A stretch of 51,099 nucleotides of DNA from Psychrobacillus soli. GTDB taxonomy: Bacteria; Bacillota; Bacilli; Bacillales_A; Planococcaceae. Positions 40,818-49,613 of the stretch are shown one piece after another. Numbering within the stretch: the stretch's first letter is position 1; each line of letters opens with the position of its first letter. The stretch covers positions 1 through 51,099 of the forward strand of contig NZ_VDGG01000014.1 in NCBI RefSeq assembly GCF_006861775.1, given 5' to 3'. Position numbers and translations under genes: made by a program. The notes under the pieces are model-generated. The model was not told the origin of the DNA. It did no database searches and saw nothing but the letters and a program-made list of their open reading frames with translations.

Positions 40818-41993
40818 GTGGGAAAAACTTTACTAATATCAAATATTACAATCGCAGATCCGACGAAAGAGAGTATTTTTGGAGACGTTTTTTTGGAAAG
40901 TGGGAAAATTATAGAAGTTGCTACTTCTATAAAAACAAAGGCGGATAAAAACATTGATGCCGCTGGTAAAGGCTGGATCCTAGTCCCAGGGTTTATTGAT
41001 ATTCATATCCACGGAGCGTCAGGCTTTGATGTAATGGATGCAACAAAAGAAGCATTAAGTGGTTTGGCAAGTGCACTTCCTAGAGAAGGAACGACTAGTT
41101 TTTTAGCAACGACAATGACGCAAACAGATAGAAGTATCGGAAAAGCGTTACAGAATGCAAGTTTGTTTACCGCTGATGATACGCAGGCTGAAATGCTAGG
41201 TATTCACTTGGAAGGTCCTTTCATCTCATCCAAAAGGGCTGGCGCACAACCGATTGAACATATTCTACCGGCCTCTTTTTCATTATTTAAGAAATGGCAA
41301 GAACAGAGTAGAAATCGTATTAAAATTGTAACATTAGCTCCTGAAATAGATAATGGGCTTACTTTTATTAAGGAACTGACTACAAATAACATTATTGCAT
41401 CGCTCGGACATACAGATGCAACAATAGAAATAGTTGGCGAAGCGGTTACAGCGGGAGCTAGACATGTGACTCATTTATATAACCAGATGAGCCCTTTTCA
41501 TCATCGAGAACCTGGGGTAGTAGGAGCTGCTTTTTTGGAAAGAAATCTGACGGTTGAAATGATTGTTGACCTGATTCATAGTTCGCCCAAATCCGTTGAA
41601 CTTGCTTTTCTTCAAAAGGGCGCAAGTCGAATTATTTTAATTACGGATGCGATGCGGGCAAAAGGACTTGCACCTGGTACATATGATTTAGGTGGACAGG
41701 ATGTCGTGGTTACTTATAGGGATGCACGGCTTGCTGATGGGACGCTAGCTGGGAGCATATTAACAATGGAGAATGCAGCGAAAAATATGAAGTTGGTAAC
41801 GGATTGTACATTATCTGAACTTGTGGCGATGACATCTACAAATGCTGCAATACAGTTAGGACTTTCGAATAAGGGTAAGATAGAATCGGGAAAAGACGCA
41901 GATTTAACAATTATAGATGAAGAATGGAATGTTCAAATGACCATTTGTCGCGGGAATATTGCCTATACAAAGGGGGGACAATTATGCAGGTGA
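40818..41993 (+). CDS. nagA: N-acetylglucosamine-6-phosphate deacetylase
   Basis: A 391-residue amidohydrolase turning GlcNAc-6-P into GlcN-6-P and acetate. Metal ligands and active site: HIHGASGFDVMDA, LEGPFISSKRAGAQP, ASLGHTDATIE, THLYNQMSPFHHREPG and LITDAMRAKGL with the catalytic Asp. GTG at 40818 is preferred over the ATG at 40782 because AAGGAGAG is 8 bases before it and the protein then starts like other NagA. The stop overlaps nagB by ten bases. Confidence 0.92.
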   Translation: MGKTLLISNITIADPTKESIFGDVFLESGKIIEVATSIKTKADKNIDAAGKGWILVPGFIDIHIHGASGFDVMDATKEALSGLASALPREGTTSFLATTMTQTDRSIGKALQNASLFTADDTQAEMLGIHLEGPFISSKRAGAQPIEHILPASFSLFKKWQEQSRNRIKIVTLAPEIDNGLTFIKELTTNNIIASLGHTDATIEIVGEAVTAGARHVTHLYNQMSPFHHREPGVVGAAFLERNLTVEMIVDLIHSSPKSVELAFLQKGASRIILITDAMRAKGLAPGTYDLGGQDVVVTYRDARLADGTLAGSILTMENAAKNMKLVTDCTLSELVAMTSTNAAIQLGLSNKGKIESGKDADLTIIDEEWNVQMTICRGNIAYTKGGQLCR

Positions 41994-42721
41994 TTGTGCT
42001 CGATAATTACGATGCAATTAGTGAGCAAGCAGCCCGATTGGTAGAAAAGAATATTCAAGAAAATGATCAATTAGTCCTCGGACTTGCAACAGGAGCAACG
42101 CCACTTGGTTTGTATAAAAATCTGATTAGTGGTTACAACGCGCGAGGCATTTCCTATAAGAATGTGAAGACAATAAACCTAGATGAATATCTAGGGCTAG
42201 AAAAAAATCACCCGGAAAGCTATCATACATTCATGTCTGAGAAGCTATTCCAGCATATAGATATTGCAATGAAAAATACATTTATTCCTGACGGCAACCC
42301 AAGTTCTGCTGAAGAGGAATGTATACGTTATGAAGAGATAATTGACAGTATAGGTCCAGTCAATCTACAAATATTAGGAATTGGAACAAATGGTCACATT
42401 GGTTTTAATGAACCGGGGACTGATCCAAACATGTCAACTCATGTAGTGGAACTAAAAACATCTACCAGGGAAGACAATGCACAATTCTTTCAGTCGTTAG
42501 ACGAAGTTCCGAGGCACGCAATTACGATTGGAATCCAAACGATATTAAAAAGTGAGCAAATTATTATATTGGCTTCTGGAAAAAGTAAAGCAAAAGCCGT
42601 GAAAAGGCTGCTAGAACAAAATGTTAATAGGAATTTTCCTGCATCATTTTTGTGGAAGCATGATCATGTTACGCTAATTGTGGATCGAGAAGCATACCAG
42701 TTTGTCCAATCAATAAAGTAG
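41984..42721 (+). CDS. nagB: Glucosamine-6-phosphate deaminase
   Basis: A 245-residue enzyme converting GlcN-6-P to fructose-6-P and ammonia, joining sialic acid breakdown to glycolysis. Motifs: LGLATGATPLGLYKNLI, TINLDEYLGLEKNHPESYHTFM, ILGIGTNGHIGFNEPG. The short form without the allosteric C-terminal extension is usual in Bacilli. The ATG at 41984 is placed after AAAGGGGGGA within the end of nagA, so translation is coupled. Confidence 0.93.
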   Translation: MQVIVLDNYDAISEQAARLVEKNIQENDQLVLGLATGATPLGLYKNLISGYNARGISYKNVKTINLDEYLGLEKNHPESYHTFMSEKLFQHIDIAMKNTFIPDGNPSSAEEECIRYEEIIDSIGPVNLQILGIGTNGHIGFNEPGTDPNMSTHVVELKTSTREDNAQFFQSLDEVPRHAITIGIQTILKSEQIIILASGKSKAKAVKRLLEQNVNRNFPASFLWKHDHVTLIVDREAYQFVQSIK

Positions 42722-43219
42722 TGAAATAGCAGTTTACTATACCGTCTAAGCTTCTAGATGTCAAAATCGAAAATACCGTGTGTCATCGCCCACCCTGAAT
42801 GTTAAAACAAGTAATCACGATGTTTCAATCCCTTCCTGTTTGATCGGTAGGGATTATTTGTGTTTATTTTTAATGGTACAGGAGTGGTGGATGGGGTAAC
42901 TTCTTTGCTTAAAATGCAATGCTGATATTCGGAGAAAATGCTCGGTCCCTTTTATCGTAGGAAAAGATCCAGTAATCTTCTACTTCACATTCATCGTTTG
43001 ATATCCCAATCTGGCAAACTTTTTGTTGTACATGAAAAAGACTTCCAGTGCCAGTACAATTCCAAATTGTGCTGGCATTGGAAGCTGATTTTCCCTTATC
43101 TAGCGGTTTCTTTAAATTCAATGTGGACCAATTCGTCTGTTTTTCTAAATATTCGATATGCCCCAATTTGAGGTTATACTAAGGGACATTAGGTTATAAG
43201 AATTTATTCTATTAAACAA
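42722..43219. other. Intergenic region with a 20-bp hairpin
   Basis: About 500 bases with no sure gene. On the + strand CTTCCAGTGCCAGTACAATT (43042-43061) pairs with AATTGTGCTGGCATTGGAAG (43065-43084), all 20 positions pairing as RNA if two G-U pairs are allowed, with a 3-base loop. On the minus strand an 85-residue frame (42909-43166) reads through it, has only a TTG start and no ribosome site, and is not recognisable; it may be a relic. Confidence 0.5.
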
Positions 43220-44590
43220 TTATTTGTTGAAATGATATACATCCCAAATGTCTGGTGTTTCGGAACCGATATACCAAGCGGCTGCACCGCCTAGATGATA
43301 TTGGTTAGCAAGATCGATTCGTAGTTGAATCGATTGTTTGTCCTCCAACCATATTTGGTGCTTCTCTCCATTTGCAGTAAATTCAACATAATTTTGCTGC
43401 GTATTTTGATCCCAAACTTTTTTAAGATTTTTAGATGAAATTATTTGCTCAACCTCAACCATTGTGCGGTCTATACCTTTCACTTTTTTGGTCGTTAAAT
43501 TAGTCACCCATTCCCTCGTGTAAAATGGTACTCCTAGAACGATTTTATGAGATGGTACGTCATTCATTAATAGCTCCACACCTTGTTTAGTCCAAGGAAT
43601 AGAAGCTACAGAACCTGCTATTGGACTAGTTCCCCAATGTTCTTCGTAGCCCATCATCACGATATAGTCAGCAACTTCACCTAGTTTTTTTCGGTCTAAG
43701 CTGCCTGACCAAAATGGATCGGTGTTTTCTCGTGTAACGTCCACAGAGACTTTAATATTATGCGGCTGAAGAGCCTTTTTAAGTTCGGTTATGAAAAGGA
43801 CAAAATCTTGTTTGGTTTTCGGATCGATGTTTTCAAAGTCGACATTAATCCCATCGCTTTTTGTTTGAACTAATGAGTTCTTAAGAGCTGCAACTAATTT
43901 CTGACGGTTTTTAGCATTATTTAATACTAAATCAGTCAAAACCGGATCGAATTTGTTCCCAAATAATGGCCATACTTTTTTTCCTTTACTATGTGCATCC
44001 TTCAGATACTTTGTATCCGCTGTAATGGAAACAAAATTGCCCGAATTATTTAAAGTATACCAACGGGGCGACACGACATTTAAATTGGAATGGCTTAATT
44101 GCTGAGCATAACTTTTGGTTCCTCCGTTATACTTCCAACCCATAACGATTCGTTCTTGATTCTTTTGTTGTAAAACTGACTTCTTAACCCATCCTTTTTT
44201 GCCACCTAGCAATTGAATTTGCATGTAGTAATCAGGAATGTATAATATTTGCCCCACAAGAATAGTTGATGAATTCAAATGGTTCAATTTGATTAAGTCA
44301 TGAATGGACACTCCATACTTTTTGGAAATTTTCCATAAAGTATCTCCAGAAATGACAGTATGCATTTTAGTGGGGGATAGATCTCCCGATACAGTGGAGA
44401 GGATAGAAAATTCTTCCCCTTTTCTTAAAGTTGTAATTACAGTAGAACCTTGTTTAGGTAAACTTAATACTTTAACATTATCTATTTGAACAGTCCCAAC
44501 TGAAAGCGAATTGCCAGATGCTTCTCCTTTAATCGGTCCGAAACTTAATAATAAAATTAATATCATGATACTATGAAGTGTTTTTTTCAT
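43220..44590 (-). CDS. Secreted LysM/GH18 glycosidase (YaaH/SleL-like)
   Basis: A 456-residue exported hydrolase. Signal peptide MKKTLHSIMILILLLSFGPIKGEAS, an SH3-like segment (about 30-70, KVLSLPKQGSTVITTLRKGEEF), one LysM (about 77-120, HTVISGDTLWKISKKYGVSIHDLIKLN in part), a second small SH3-like piece with GGKKGWVKKSVL, and a GH18 barrel with the catalytic DGINVDFENID and MGYEEHWG. Relatives cut cortex peptidoglycan fragments during spore germination (N-acetylglucosaminidase). A relic of the same gene end is found at 21000-21071. It is a single gene on the minus strand. Confidence 0.85.
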   Translation of the reverse strand: MKKTLHSIMILILLLSFGPIKGEASGNSLSVGTVQIDNVKVLSLPKQGSTVITTLRKGEEFSILSTVSGDLSPTKMHTVISGDTLWKISKKYGVSIHDLIKLNHLNSSTILVGQILYIPDYYMQIQLLGGKKGWVKKSVLQQKNQERIVMGWKYNGGTKSYAQQLSHSNLNVVSPRWYTLNNSGNFVSITADTKYLKDAHSKGKKVWPLFGNKFDPVLTDLVLNNAKNRQKLVAALKNSLVQTKSDGINVDFENIDPKTKQDFVLFITELKKALQPHNIKVSVDVTRENTDPFWSGSLDRKKLGEVADYIVMMGYEEHWGTSPIAGSVASIPWTKQGVELLMNDVPSHKIVLGVPFYTREWVTNLTTKKVKGIDRTMVEVEQIISSKNLKKVWDQNTQQNYVEFTANGEKHQIWLEDKQSIQLRIDLANQYHLGGAAAWYIGSETPDIWDVYHFNK

Positions 44591-44782
44591 TTAATCTCAT
44601 TCACCTTTAATTTGATAGTAGTATAGAACTGTCTAAGGTTACTATAGATTAAATGTAATAGATACAGGTACATTGTGGTAGGGGAACCAGTGTTGAATAC
44701 GGGTGCTATCTCTATGTAAATATCAGAATTTTTTATTATATGATAAAATAAGCATACTTGCAGTCTATTGAAGGAGGAATAT

Positions 44783-45274
44783 ATGATAATTAGAGAGATG
44801 CAGTTTTCAGACATAGAAAGCGTGAGTTCTATTGCAGCTCGTACTTGGAAAGATACATATAGTGCGTTTATACCAGAAGAGATTCAAGGGAAGGTTCTAA
44901 CAGATGCTTATTCCTCGGAGACGATGGAAAAAAGATTTAAGTCCTCGATAACATTGGTTGCTGAAAATAAGGAAGAAATTATGGGGTATGCTTTTTTCTC
45001 GAGCGATACCCTAGGTAAAGACGTTTTCTTGGAATCCTTATACGTTCATCCCGATCATCAAGGAAAAAAAGTCGGAAAACAACTCTTACACGCTGGACTT
45101 TCAAAGTTCGAAGACCCGACAACTATATCGTTAACTGTATATAATGGGAATCCAAATATCACTATTTATGAAAGAATTGGATTCAAAGTAATAGAAGAAA
45201 ATAAGGGCAATTTTTATGGACATCCTATGGTTTTTATATTAATGAAAAGGAATTTAATCGATCATTTTAAGTAA
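44783..45274 (+). CDS. GNAT-family N-acetyltransferase
   Basis: A 163-residue GNAT enzyme. The N-terminal MIIREMQFSDIESVSSIAARTW, the acetyl-CoA loop LYVHPDHQGKKVGKQLLHAGL and the later NPNITIYERIGFKVIEENKG fit the family. AAGGAGGAA precedes the ATG at 44783. The acceptor is unknown. Confidence 0.85.
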   Translation: MIIREMQFSDIESVSSIAARTWKDTYSAFIPEEIQGKVLTDAYSSETMEKRFKSSITLVAENKEEIMGYAFFSSDTLGKDVFLESLYVHPDHQGKKVGKQLLHAGLSKFEDPTTISLTVYNGNPNITIYERIGFKVIEENKGNFYGHPMVFILMKRNLIDHFK

Positions 45275-45325
45275 ATCTGGATGTTGCGTGACACAAGTGG
45301 CCAATCGTTTCATATATCCTGTGTC

Positions 45326-46315
45326 TCACAGGGATTGGTCGGCATTTTTAAAGTTGTTTTTTTGAATCACTTTACTAAATATAGAAGCAAGCACTTGTTG
45401 GAACAACATACCAAAGACTACAGGCATTGCAACTTTCGGTGGGAAATACGTGGTAGCCACAATAACACCAACCGCAATATTTCTCATACCACCAATGAAA
45501 ACAAATGTTGTTAGAACACTTGTATCTTTCCAGATCAATCTGCCAAGTAGTATCGCAAAGATATAACCGGAGATAGATAGAAAGAGTACAACGAATATGA
45601 CACCGACTAATTCCCAACTAATATCTTTTAGATAAGGTGCTACCGCACTACTATTGATCATAACCACCCCAAAAAGACTTAATTTTGAAAGCGGGGCTAA
45701 GTATTTCCCAAAAGATCGTTGAATAGAGCCTTTAGAAAATTCATTAAGTACAATTCCTACAATGGAAGGCAGAACAATCATCCATAATAAGTCGATGATA
45801 GTGGAAGATGTATCAATTGCTATACTTTCACCTGCAATTAAATCCAATAAAAAAGGCATAATTATGGGAGATAATAAAGTATCGATCAATATGATCGATA
45901 AACTGAGTGGTAAATGGCCTTTACACATATTGACCCAAATGACACTTGTAACTCCAGTTGGAACAGCAACAGAAATTACATATCCAATGGTTAACAGTTG
46001 ATCATCAAAAATAATAATGGATAAAAAATAAGCCCAGATAGGCATCAAAATATGTAGAAATGCGATGCTAAATAAAATTGTTTTCGGATATGTAGTAAAA
46101 ACCTTGATATCGTAAAGTTTCATACTCAGACTACTGGAAAAAGTCATAAACGCAAATAGCCATGGCACTAAGAATAATAGATGCCCACCAACATCTTCAA
46201 GTAATACACCTAGTACTAAACTTAATGGAGTTAAAACAGCCATCCATCTTTGGATAAAGAAATTGAACTTTTGTAACAAAGGGACTTCCTTCCTTCTAAA
46301 ATACTCTGTGTTCAT
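45326..46315 (-). CDS. Bile acid:sodium symporter family (BASS/ArsB-like) transporter
   Basis: A 329-residue membrane protein with about nine or ten helices. It shows LTPLSLVLGVLLEDVG, FAFMTFSSSLSMKLYD, VAVPTGVTSVIWVNMCKGHLPLSLSIILIDTLLSPIIMPFLL in parts, and FIGGMRNIAVGVIVATTYFPPKVAMPVVFGMLFQQ, where the two crossing helices carry the sodium and substrate sites. Relatives take up organic anions such as pantoate, ketoacids or bile acids with sodium. AGGTGT precedes the ATG at 46315. It converges on the acetyltransferase gene. Confidence 0.8.
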   Translation of the reverse strand: MNTEYFRRKEVPLLQKFNFFIQRWMAVLTPLSLVLGVLLEDVGGHLLFLVPWLFAFMTFSSSLSMKLYDIKVFTTYPKTILFSIAFLHILMPIWAYFLSIIIFDDQLLTIGYVISVAVPTGVTSVIWVNMCKGHLPLSLSIILIDTLLSPIIMPFLLDLIAGESIAIDTSSTIIDLLWMIVLPSIVGIVLNEFSKGSIQRSFGKYLAPLSKLSLFGVVMINSSAVAPYLKDISWELVGVIFVVLFLSISGYIFAILLGRLIWKDTSVLTTFVFIGGMRNIAVGVIVATTYFPPKVAMPVVFGMLFQQVLASIFSKVIQKNNFKNADQSL

Positions 46316-46485
46316 TATACACCTGGAAAATAAAAAATAGGGAAATTAGCATTACATATCTCTGTGTAAGAAGAAATAGCAGGTAATTCTGAATCGCACT
46401 AAAGAGGTTTTTTAGTAAGGAGTAAAGAATATTCTATTAAGCAAACATAGTTTGTCAGTTTTTATGTAGAAATGAGGAAAATGAT

Positions 46486-46965
46486 ATGTTAGAACAAGAT
46501 GGATTTTTTATCAGCACGGATAAAATTTATTTAGATGTTGAAGTAATCTATGAATTTTTAAGTAAGGAATCCTATTGGATGACGGGTACCACGAAGGAAA
46601 TAGTAAAAGCATCGATCGAAAATTCCACTATTTGCTATGGCGTTTATGAAGGGGATCCAGCTGATGGTTCAGCTAAGCAAATTGGATTTGCGCGTGTTGT
46701 GTCTGATCTTGTGCGTTATTCTTGGCTTGGGGACGTTTTTGTACTTCCTGAATATCGTGGAAGAGGAGTAAGCAAATGGTTAATGAGTGTTATCATCGAA
46801 CATCCAAAGTTAAAAGGAACGAGTTTTCAACTGTCTACTAAGGATGCTCACACACTCTATGCACAGTTTGGTTTTAAGCCATTAGATCAAATTGAAAATA
46901 GAATGGCTAGACCGCTTGATTGGGATGCTATTAATGAAGCATATAGCTTAAAAATAAACAATTAA
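46486..46965 (+). CDS. GNAT-family N-acetyltransferase
   Basis: A 159-residue GNAT protein of the type with a short N-terminal part. VSDLVRYSWLGDVFVLPEYRGRGVSKWLMSVIIEHPKL in parts holds the acetyl-CoA loop (YRGRGVSKWL), and STKDAHTLYAQFGFKPL is the usual C-terminal element. It is similar to the group that includes small-molecule and aminoglycoside-like acetyltransferases; the substrate is unknown. It is divergent from the symporter gene. Confidence 0.85.
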   Translation: MLEQDGFFISTDKIYLDVEVIYEFLSKESYWMTGTTKEIVKASIENSTICYGVYEGDPADGSAKQIGFARVVSDLVRYSWLGDVFVLPEYRGRGVSKWLMSVIIEHPKLKGTSFQLSTKDAHTLYAQFGFKPLDQIENRMARPLDWDAINEAYSLKINN

Positions 46966-47077
46966 AGTAGAATCACCTTTTTGATTTTGTTCAGCCATTC
47001 TCTCTTACACAAGACTGCTCAACAGAAATTTCCATAGAGGAAGAGATAAGAATGCCATTTTATCAGAGAGAATTTTA

Positions 47078-47212
47078 ATGAAATTATATAAGAAGCTTAG
47101 ATATATGGAAAAATACATGAAATCATTAACCATCAGCCAAGAACGAATTCGAGAAGATATGATGGATTATAGTGATAAATATATGAAAAAGGACTCTGCT
47201 CACACACTTTGA
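47078..47212 (+). CDS. Possible 44-residue small protein
   Basis: A short frame MKLYKKLRYMEKYMKSLT, then ISQERIREDMMDYSDKYMKKDSAHTL. It is very basic, helical, rich in Met, Lys and Tyr, with no membrane helix. The ribosome site (AGAGAG, 47066-47071) is weak. Its last codons lie inside a strong terminator stem (47186-47226), which shows the transcript ends here and makes a short coding RNA plausible, though a small non-coding RNA fits as well. Confidence 0.4.
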   Translation: MKLYKKLRYMEKYMKSLTISQERIREDMMDYSDKYMKKDSAHTL

Positions 47213-47226
47213 ACGGAGTCCTTTTT
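47186..47226 (+). terminator. Terminator overlapping the small gene
   Basis: AAAAAGGACTC (47186-47196) pairs perfectly with GAGTCCTTTTT (47216-47226), with a 19-base loop. It ends transcription from 46486-47212. Confidence 0.85.
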
Positions 47227-47408
47227 ATTCAATAAAGGGTTTTAAAAAAGAGTTGGAGAATATTTTTATGAAGTAATCATTTTTTGAAAAATACCTATTA
47301 GCTCATCATAAAGCAGAAGGTAATTTTAAAATTTTGGCTATAATATGTTAATAGTATGATTCAATAACATGGAAAATGGGTACGAGAAATGTGAAGGGTG
47401 TGGGATCG

Positions 47409-49400
47409 ATGGTATATGTTAAAATTATCGTTCAAGTACTAGTCATCTCGCTGTTTATTTATTACGTAAGTGGGCGACTGATGGGTTCACAGATAAATTT
47501 TATGAAACGGATTATGTCAGTTCTCGGGAGTGTAGCTTTTACTTCTTTTGTTTATTGGTATTCGTATTTGCGTTACACGGCGTATTTAGACGATGTATAT
47601 GTGTTGATGGACATTCGGACAATTATTTGGATCGGCAGTATGCTGCTTATATCCATGCTACTGTATCTTTTTTTCGAGCTGTTTGACCCGCTTGCCATTG
47701 GGGAAAAAGGGGAGCGTTTAACGAGGCATAAGTCTCCTTTTTTGTATTTGAGGAATCAGTGGAGAAGCCAAAAAAGATTGGCGCAAGTGATGCAAATTGC
47801 GATGAAAAACGGTATCTCGCGTACTCTAAAATACGCTCGCCACAGGGAAAATGACCATGAATTAGCGATTGCGTTTCGTGATACTCTGGAGGAGTCAGGT
47901 GGTATTTTCATTAAGTTTGGTCAAGTGTTATCTACTCGTAATGATCTATTTCCTAAAGCTTTCGTAGAAGAACTAGGTACACTTCAACAAAATGTAAAAC
48001 CACTTTCGGAAGAACAAGTAAAACGTATATTGGAAAAATCGTTACCATATAAAATGGAAGACGTGTTTTCGGATTTTAATATGACACCAATTGCAGCTGC
48101 ATCTATTGGCCAAGTACATAAAGCAGTTTTGCGGATAAGTAATGAGGAAGTAGCCGTAAAATTACTGCGACCAGAAGTAAAAGAAATGATGCGAGACGAT
48201 TTAATGATATTGGTGCAGTTTGCCCAATGGGTTTCGGATAAATCGAAATGGGCAGAGAGTTTAGGTTTTCGGGAACTAGCGACTGGTTTTGCGGAAAACA
48301 TGCGAGAAGAAGTTAATTTTGATATTGAAATGCGGAACACGATGCAAGTAGCAGCTGCGCTAAAAAAAAGTTCGTATCAAATGAAAATCCCCTATATTTA
48401 TACAGAATATAGCAATAGTCAATTGATTGTTTCTCAATTTGCGCGCGGGCAAAGTATTGCTAGCAGACAGAATTTGTTTGAATCTTTACATGTAAATAGA
48501 GAAGAATTCGCTCGCACCGTGTTGTTTTCTTTTTTCGAGCAAATGTTATATTCAGGCATTTTCCATGCGGATCCACATCCGGGGAATATATTTATCGACG
48601 AGCGAGACGGAAATCCAATTTTGTTGGACTTTGGCGCTGTAGGGCGTTTAGCAGTACCGCAGCAAGAAGGGATTAAATTATTCCTCATGGGAATTCAGCA
48701 AAATGATGCGAATATTTTATACGATGCAATTACCTTACTTGTAGAAGAACATGAACATATAGATCGTTTGAAAATGGAGCAAGCAATGGCGCAAATTTTG
48801 CTTCGGATTTCGTATGTTCCTCGTATTCCGACAGAAGAACTTATTCATTCTCTTTTTGCTGTCGTTCGTGATTTTGGTTTATCGTTTTATCCATCCGTCG
48901 GAATTGCGTTGCGCTCGCTTATTACACTAGACGGGACATTGCATTTGATCAAAGCTGATTTTGATCTATTCACGGAGGCAAAAGATTTCTCCAAGCAATA
49001 TATAACATCGATGTTAAAAAGACCGTTTAAAGAACCAATCGAGACAAAAGAAAGATTGGAAGAAGAGTTTGCATTAATGTTACCGGCACTAAGGAAAATT
49101 CCAAGACGTGTAGATAAACTTATACAACGGGTAGAAAGTGGAAAAATCATTTTGCATCATGATGTATTTTCCGATAAGCATAATGCAATGTTTGTTACTC
49201 AATTATTCTCTCGTTTCGTGTTATTGCTCGTAGGGATAACGTTTGGATTTATATCGGTTGCACTTTTAGCGATAGGGCAATTCATCGAAGCACCATATGG
49301 CGTGTATTTAAACACTGCCGCATATGTAGGGTTGTTTTTGTGTGCGGTATTACTCGTTCGTTTATCGATTCAAGCAATACGATTGATGAAGCGGGGGTAG
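47409..49400 (+). CDS. AarF/ABC1/UbiB kinase-like membrane protein
   Basis: A 663-residue atypical kinase. Two or three N-terminal membrane helices (MVYVKIIVQVLVISLFIYYV and onward), the KxGQ region FIKFGQVLSTRNDLFPKAF, the alanine-rich loop PIAAASIGQVHKAVL, VAVKLLRPEVKEMMRDDL, the catalytic HADPHPGNIFIDE and the metal-binding LLDFGAVGRL, and two C-terminal helices. In Gram-positives with menaquinone the family supports quinone or lipid handling by an unclear mechanism. The ATG at 47409 follows GAAGGGTGTGG and is preferred over 47376. It stands alone. Confidence 0.85.
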   Translation: MVYVKIIVQVLVISLFIYYVSGRLMGSQINFMKRIMSVLGSVAFTSFVYWYSYLRYTAYLDDVYVLMDIRTIIWIGSMLLISMLLYLFFELFDPLAIGEKGERLTRHKSPFLYLRNQWRSQKRLAQVMQIAMKNGISRTLKYARHRENDHELAIAFRDTLEESGGIFIKFGQVLSTRNDLFPKAFVEELGTLQQNVKPLSEEQVKRILEKSLPYKMEDVFSDFNMTPIAAASIGQVHKAVLRISNEEVAVKLLRPEVKEMMRDDLMILVQFAQWVSDKSKWAESLGFRELATGFAENMREEVNFDIEMRNTMQVAAALKKSSYQMKIPYIYTEYSNSQLIVSQFARGQSIASRQNLFESLHVNREEFARTVLFSFFEQMLYSGIFHADPHPGNIFIDERDGNPILLDFGAVGRLAVPQQEGIKLFLMGIQQNDANILYDAITLLVEEHEHIDRLKMEQAMAQILLRISYVPRIPTEELIHSLFAVVRDFGLSFYPSVGIALRSLITLDGTLHLIKADFDLFTEAKDFSKQYITSMLKRPFKEPIETKERLEEEFALMLPALRKIPRRVDKLIQRVESGKIILHHDVFSDKHNAMFVTQLFSRFVLLLVGITFGFISVALLAIGQFIEAPYGVYLNTAAYVGLFLCAVLLVRLSIQAIRLMKRG

Positions 49401-49467
49401 CATACTAATCGGTAGTGAATAAAGTGATAAATAGGGTTAAAACACTCATTTTTTAAAATTCTAAATA

Positions 49468-49476
49468 TGGTATAAT
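49468..49476 (+). promoter_or_regulatory. Extended -10 promoter ahead of the histidine kinase
   Basis: TGGTATAAT at 49468-49476 is a perfect extended -10 box. There is no good -35 box at the right distance. It precedes the kinase start by about 140 bases. Confidence 0.45.
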
Positions 49477-49613
49477 TTTTTCATTATTAAGGGAACAAAG
49501 CATGTGGATCACTTATATTTGTTTACTTCGACCGTAATTATCATCGAGGTAACAAGCAAAAGTATCTTCCAGTTCCGGCATTGCTTTATGTGTGGGGGAT
49601 AGGAGGATAATTA

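Noticed and set aside
42909-43166. 85-residue minus-strand frame
   Set aside because: TTG start without ribosome site, unrecognised, and runs through a long hairpin; kept only as a possible relic in the intergenic entry.
45299-45340. Hairpin GGCCAATC/GATTGGTC between the acetyltransferase and symporter genes as terminator
   Set aside because: The stem is short, the loop is long and the right arm lies inside the end of the minus-strand gene; no proper T-run on the + side.
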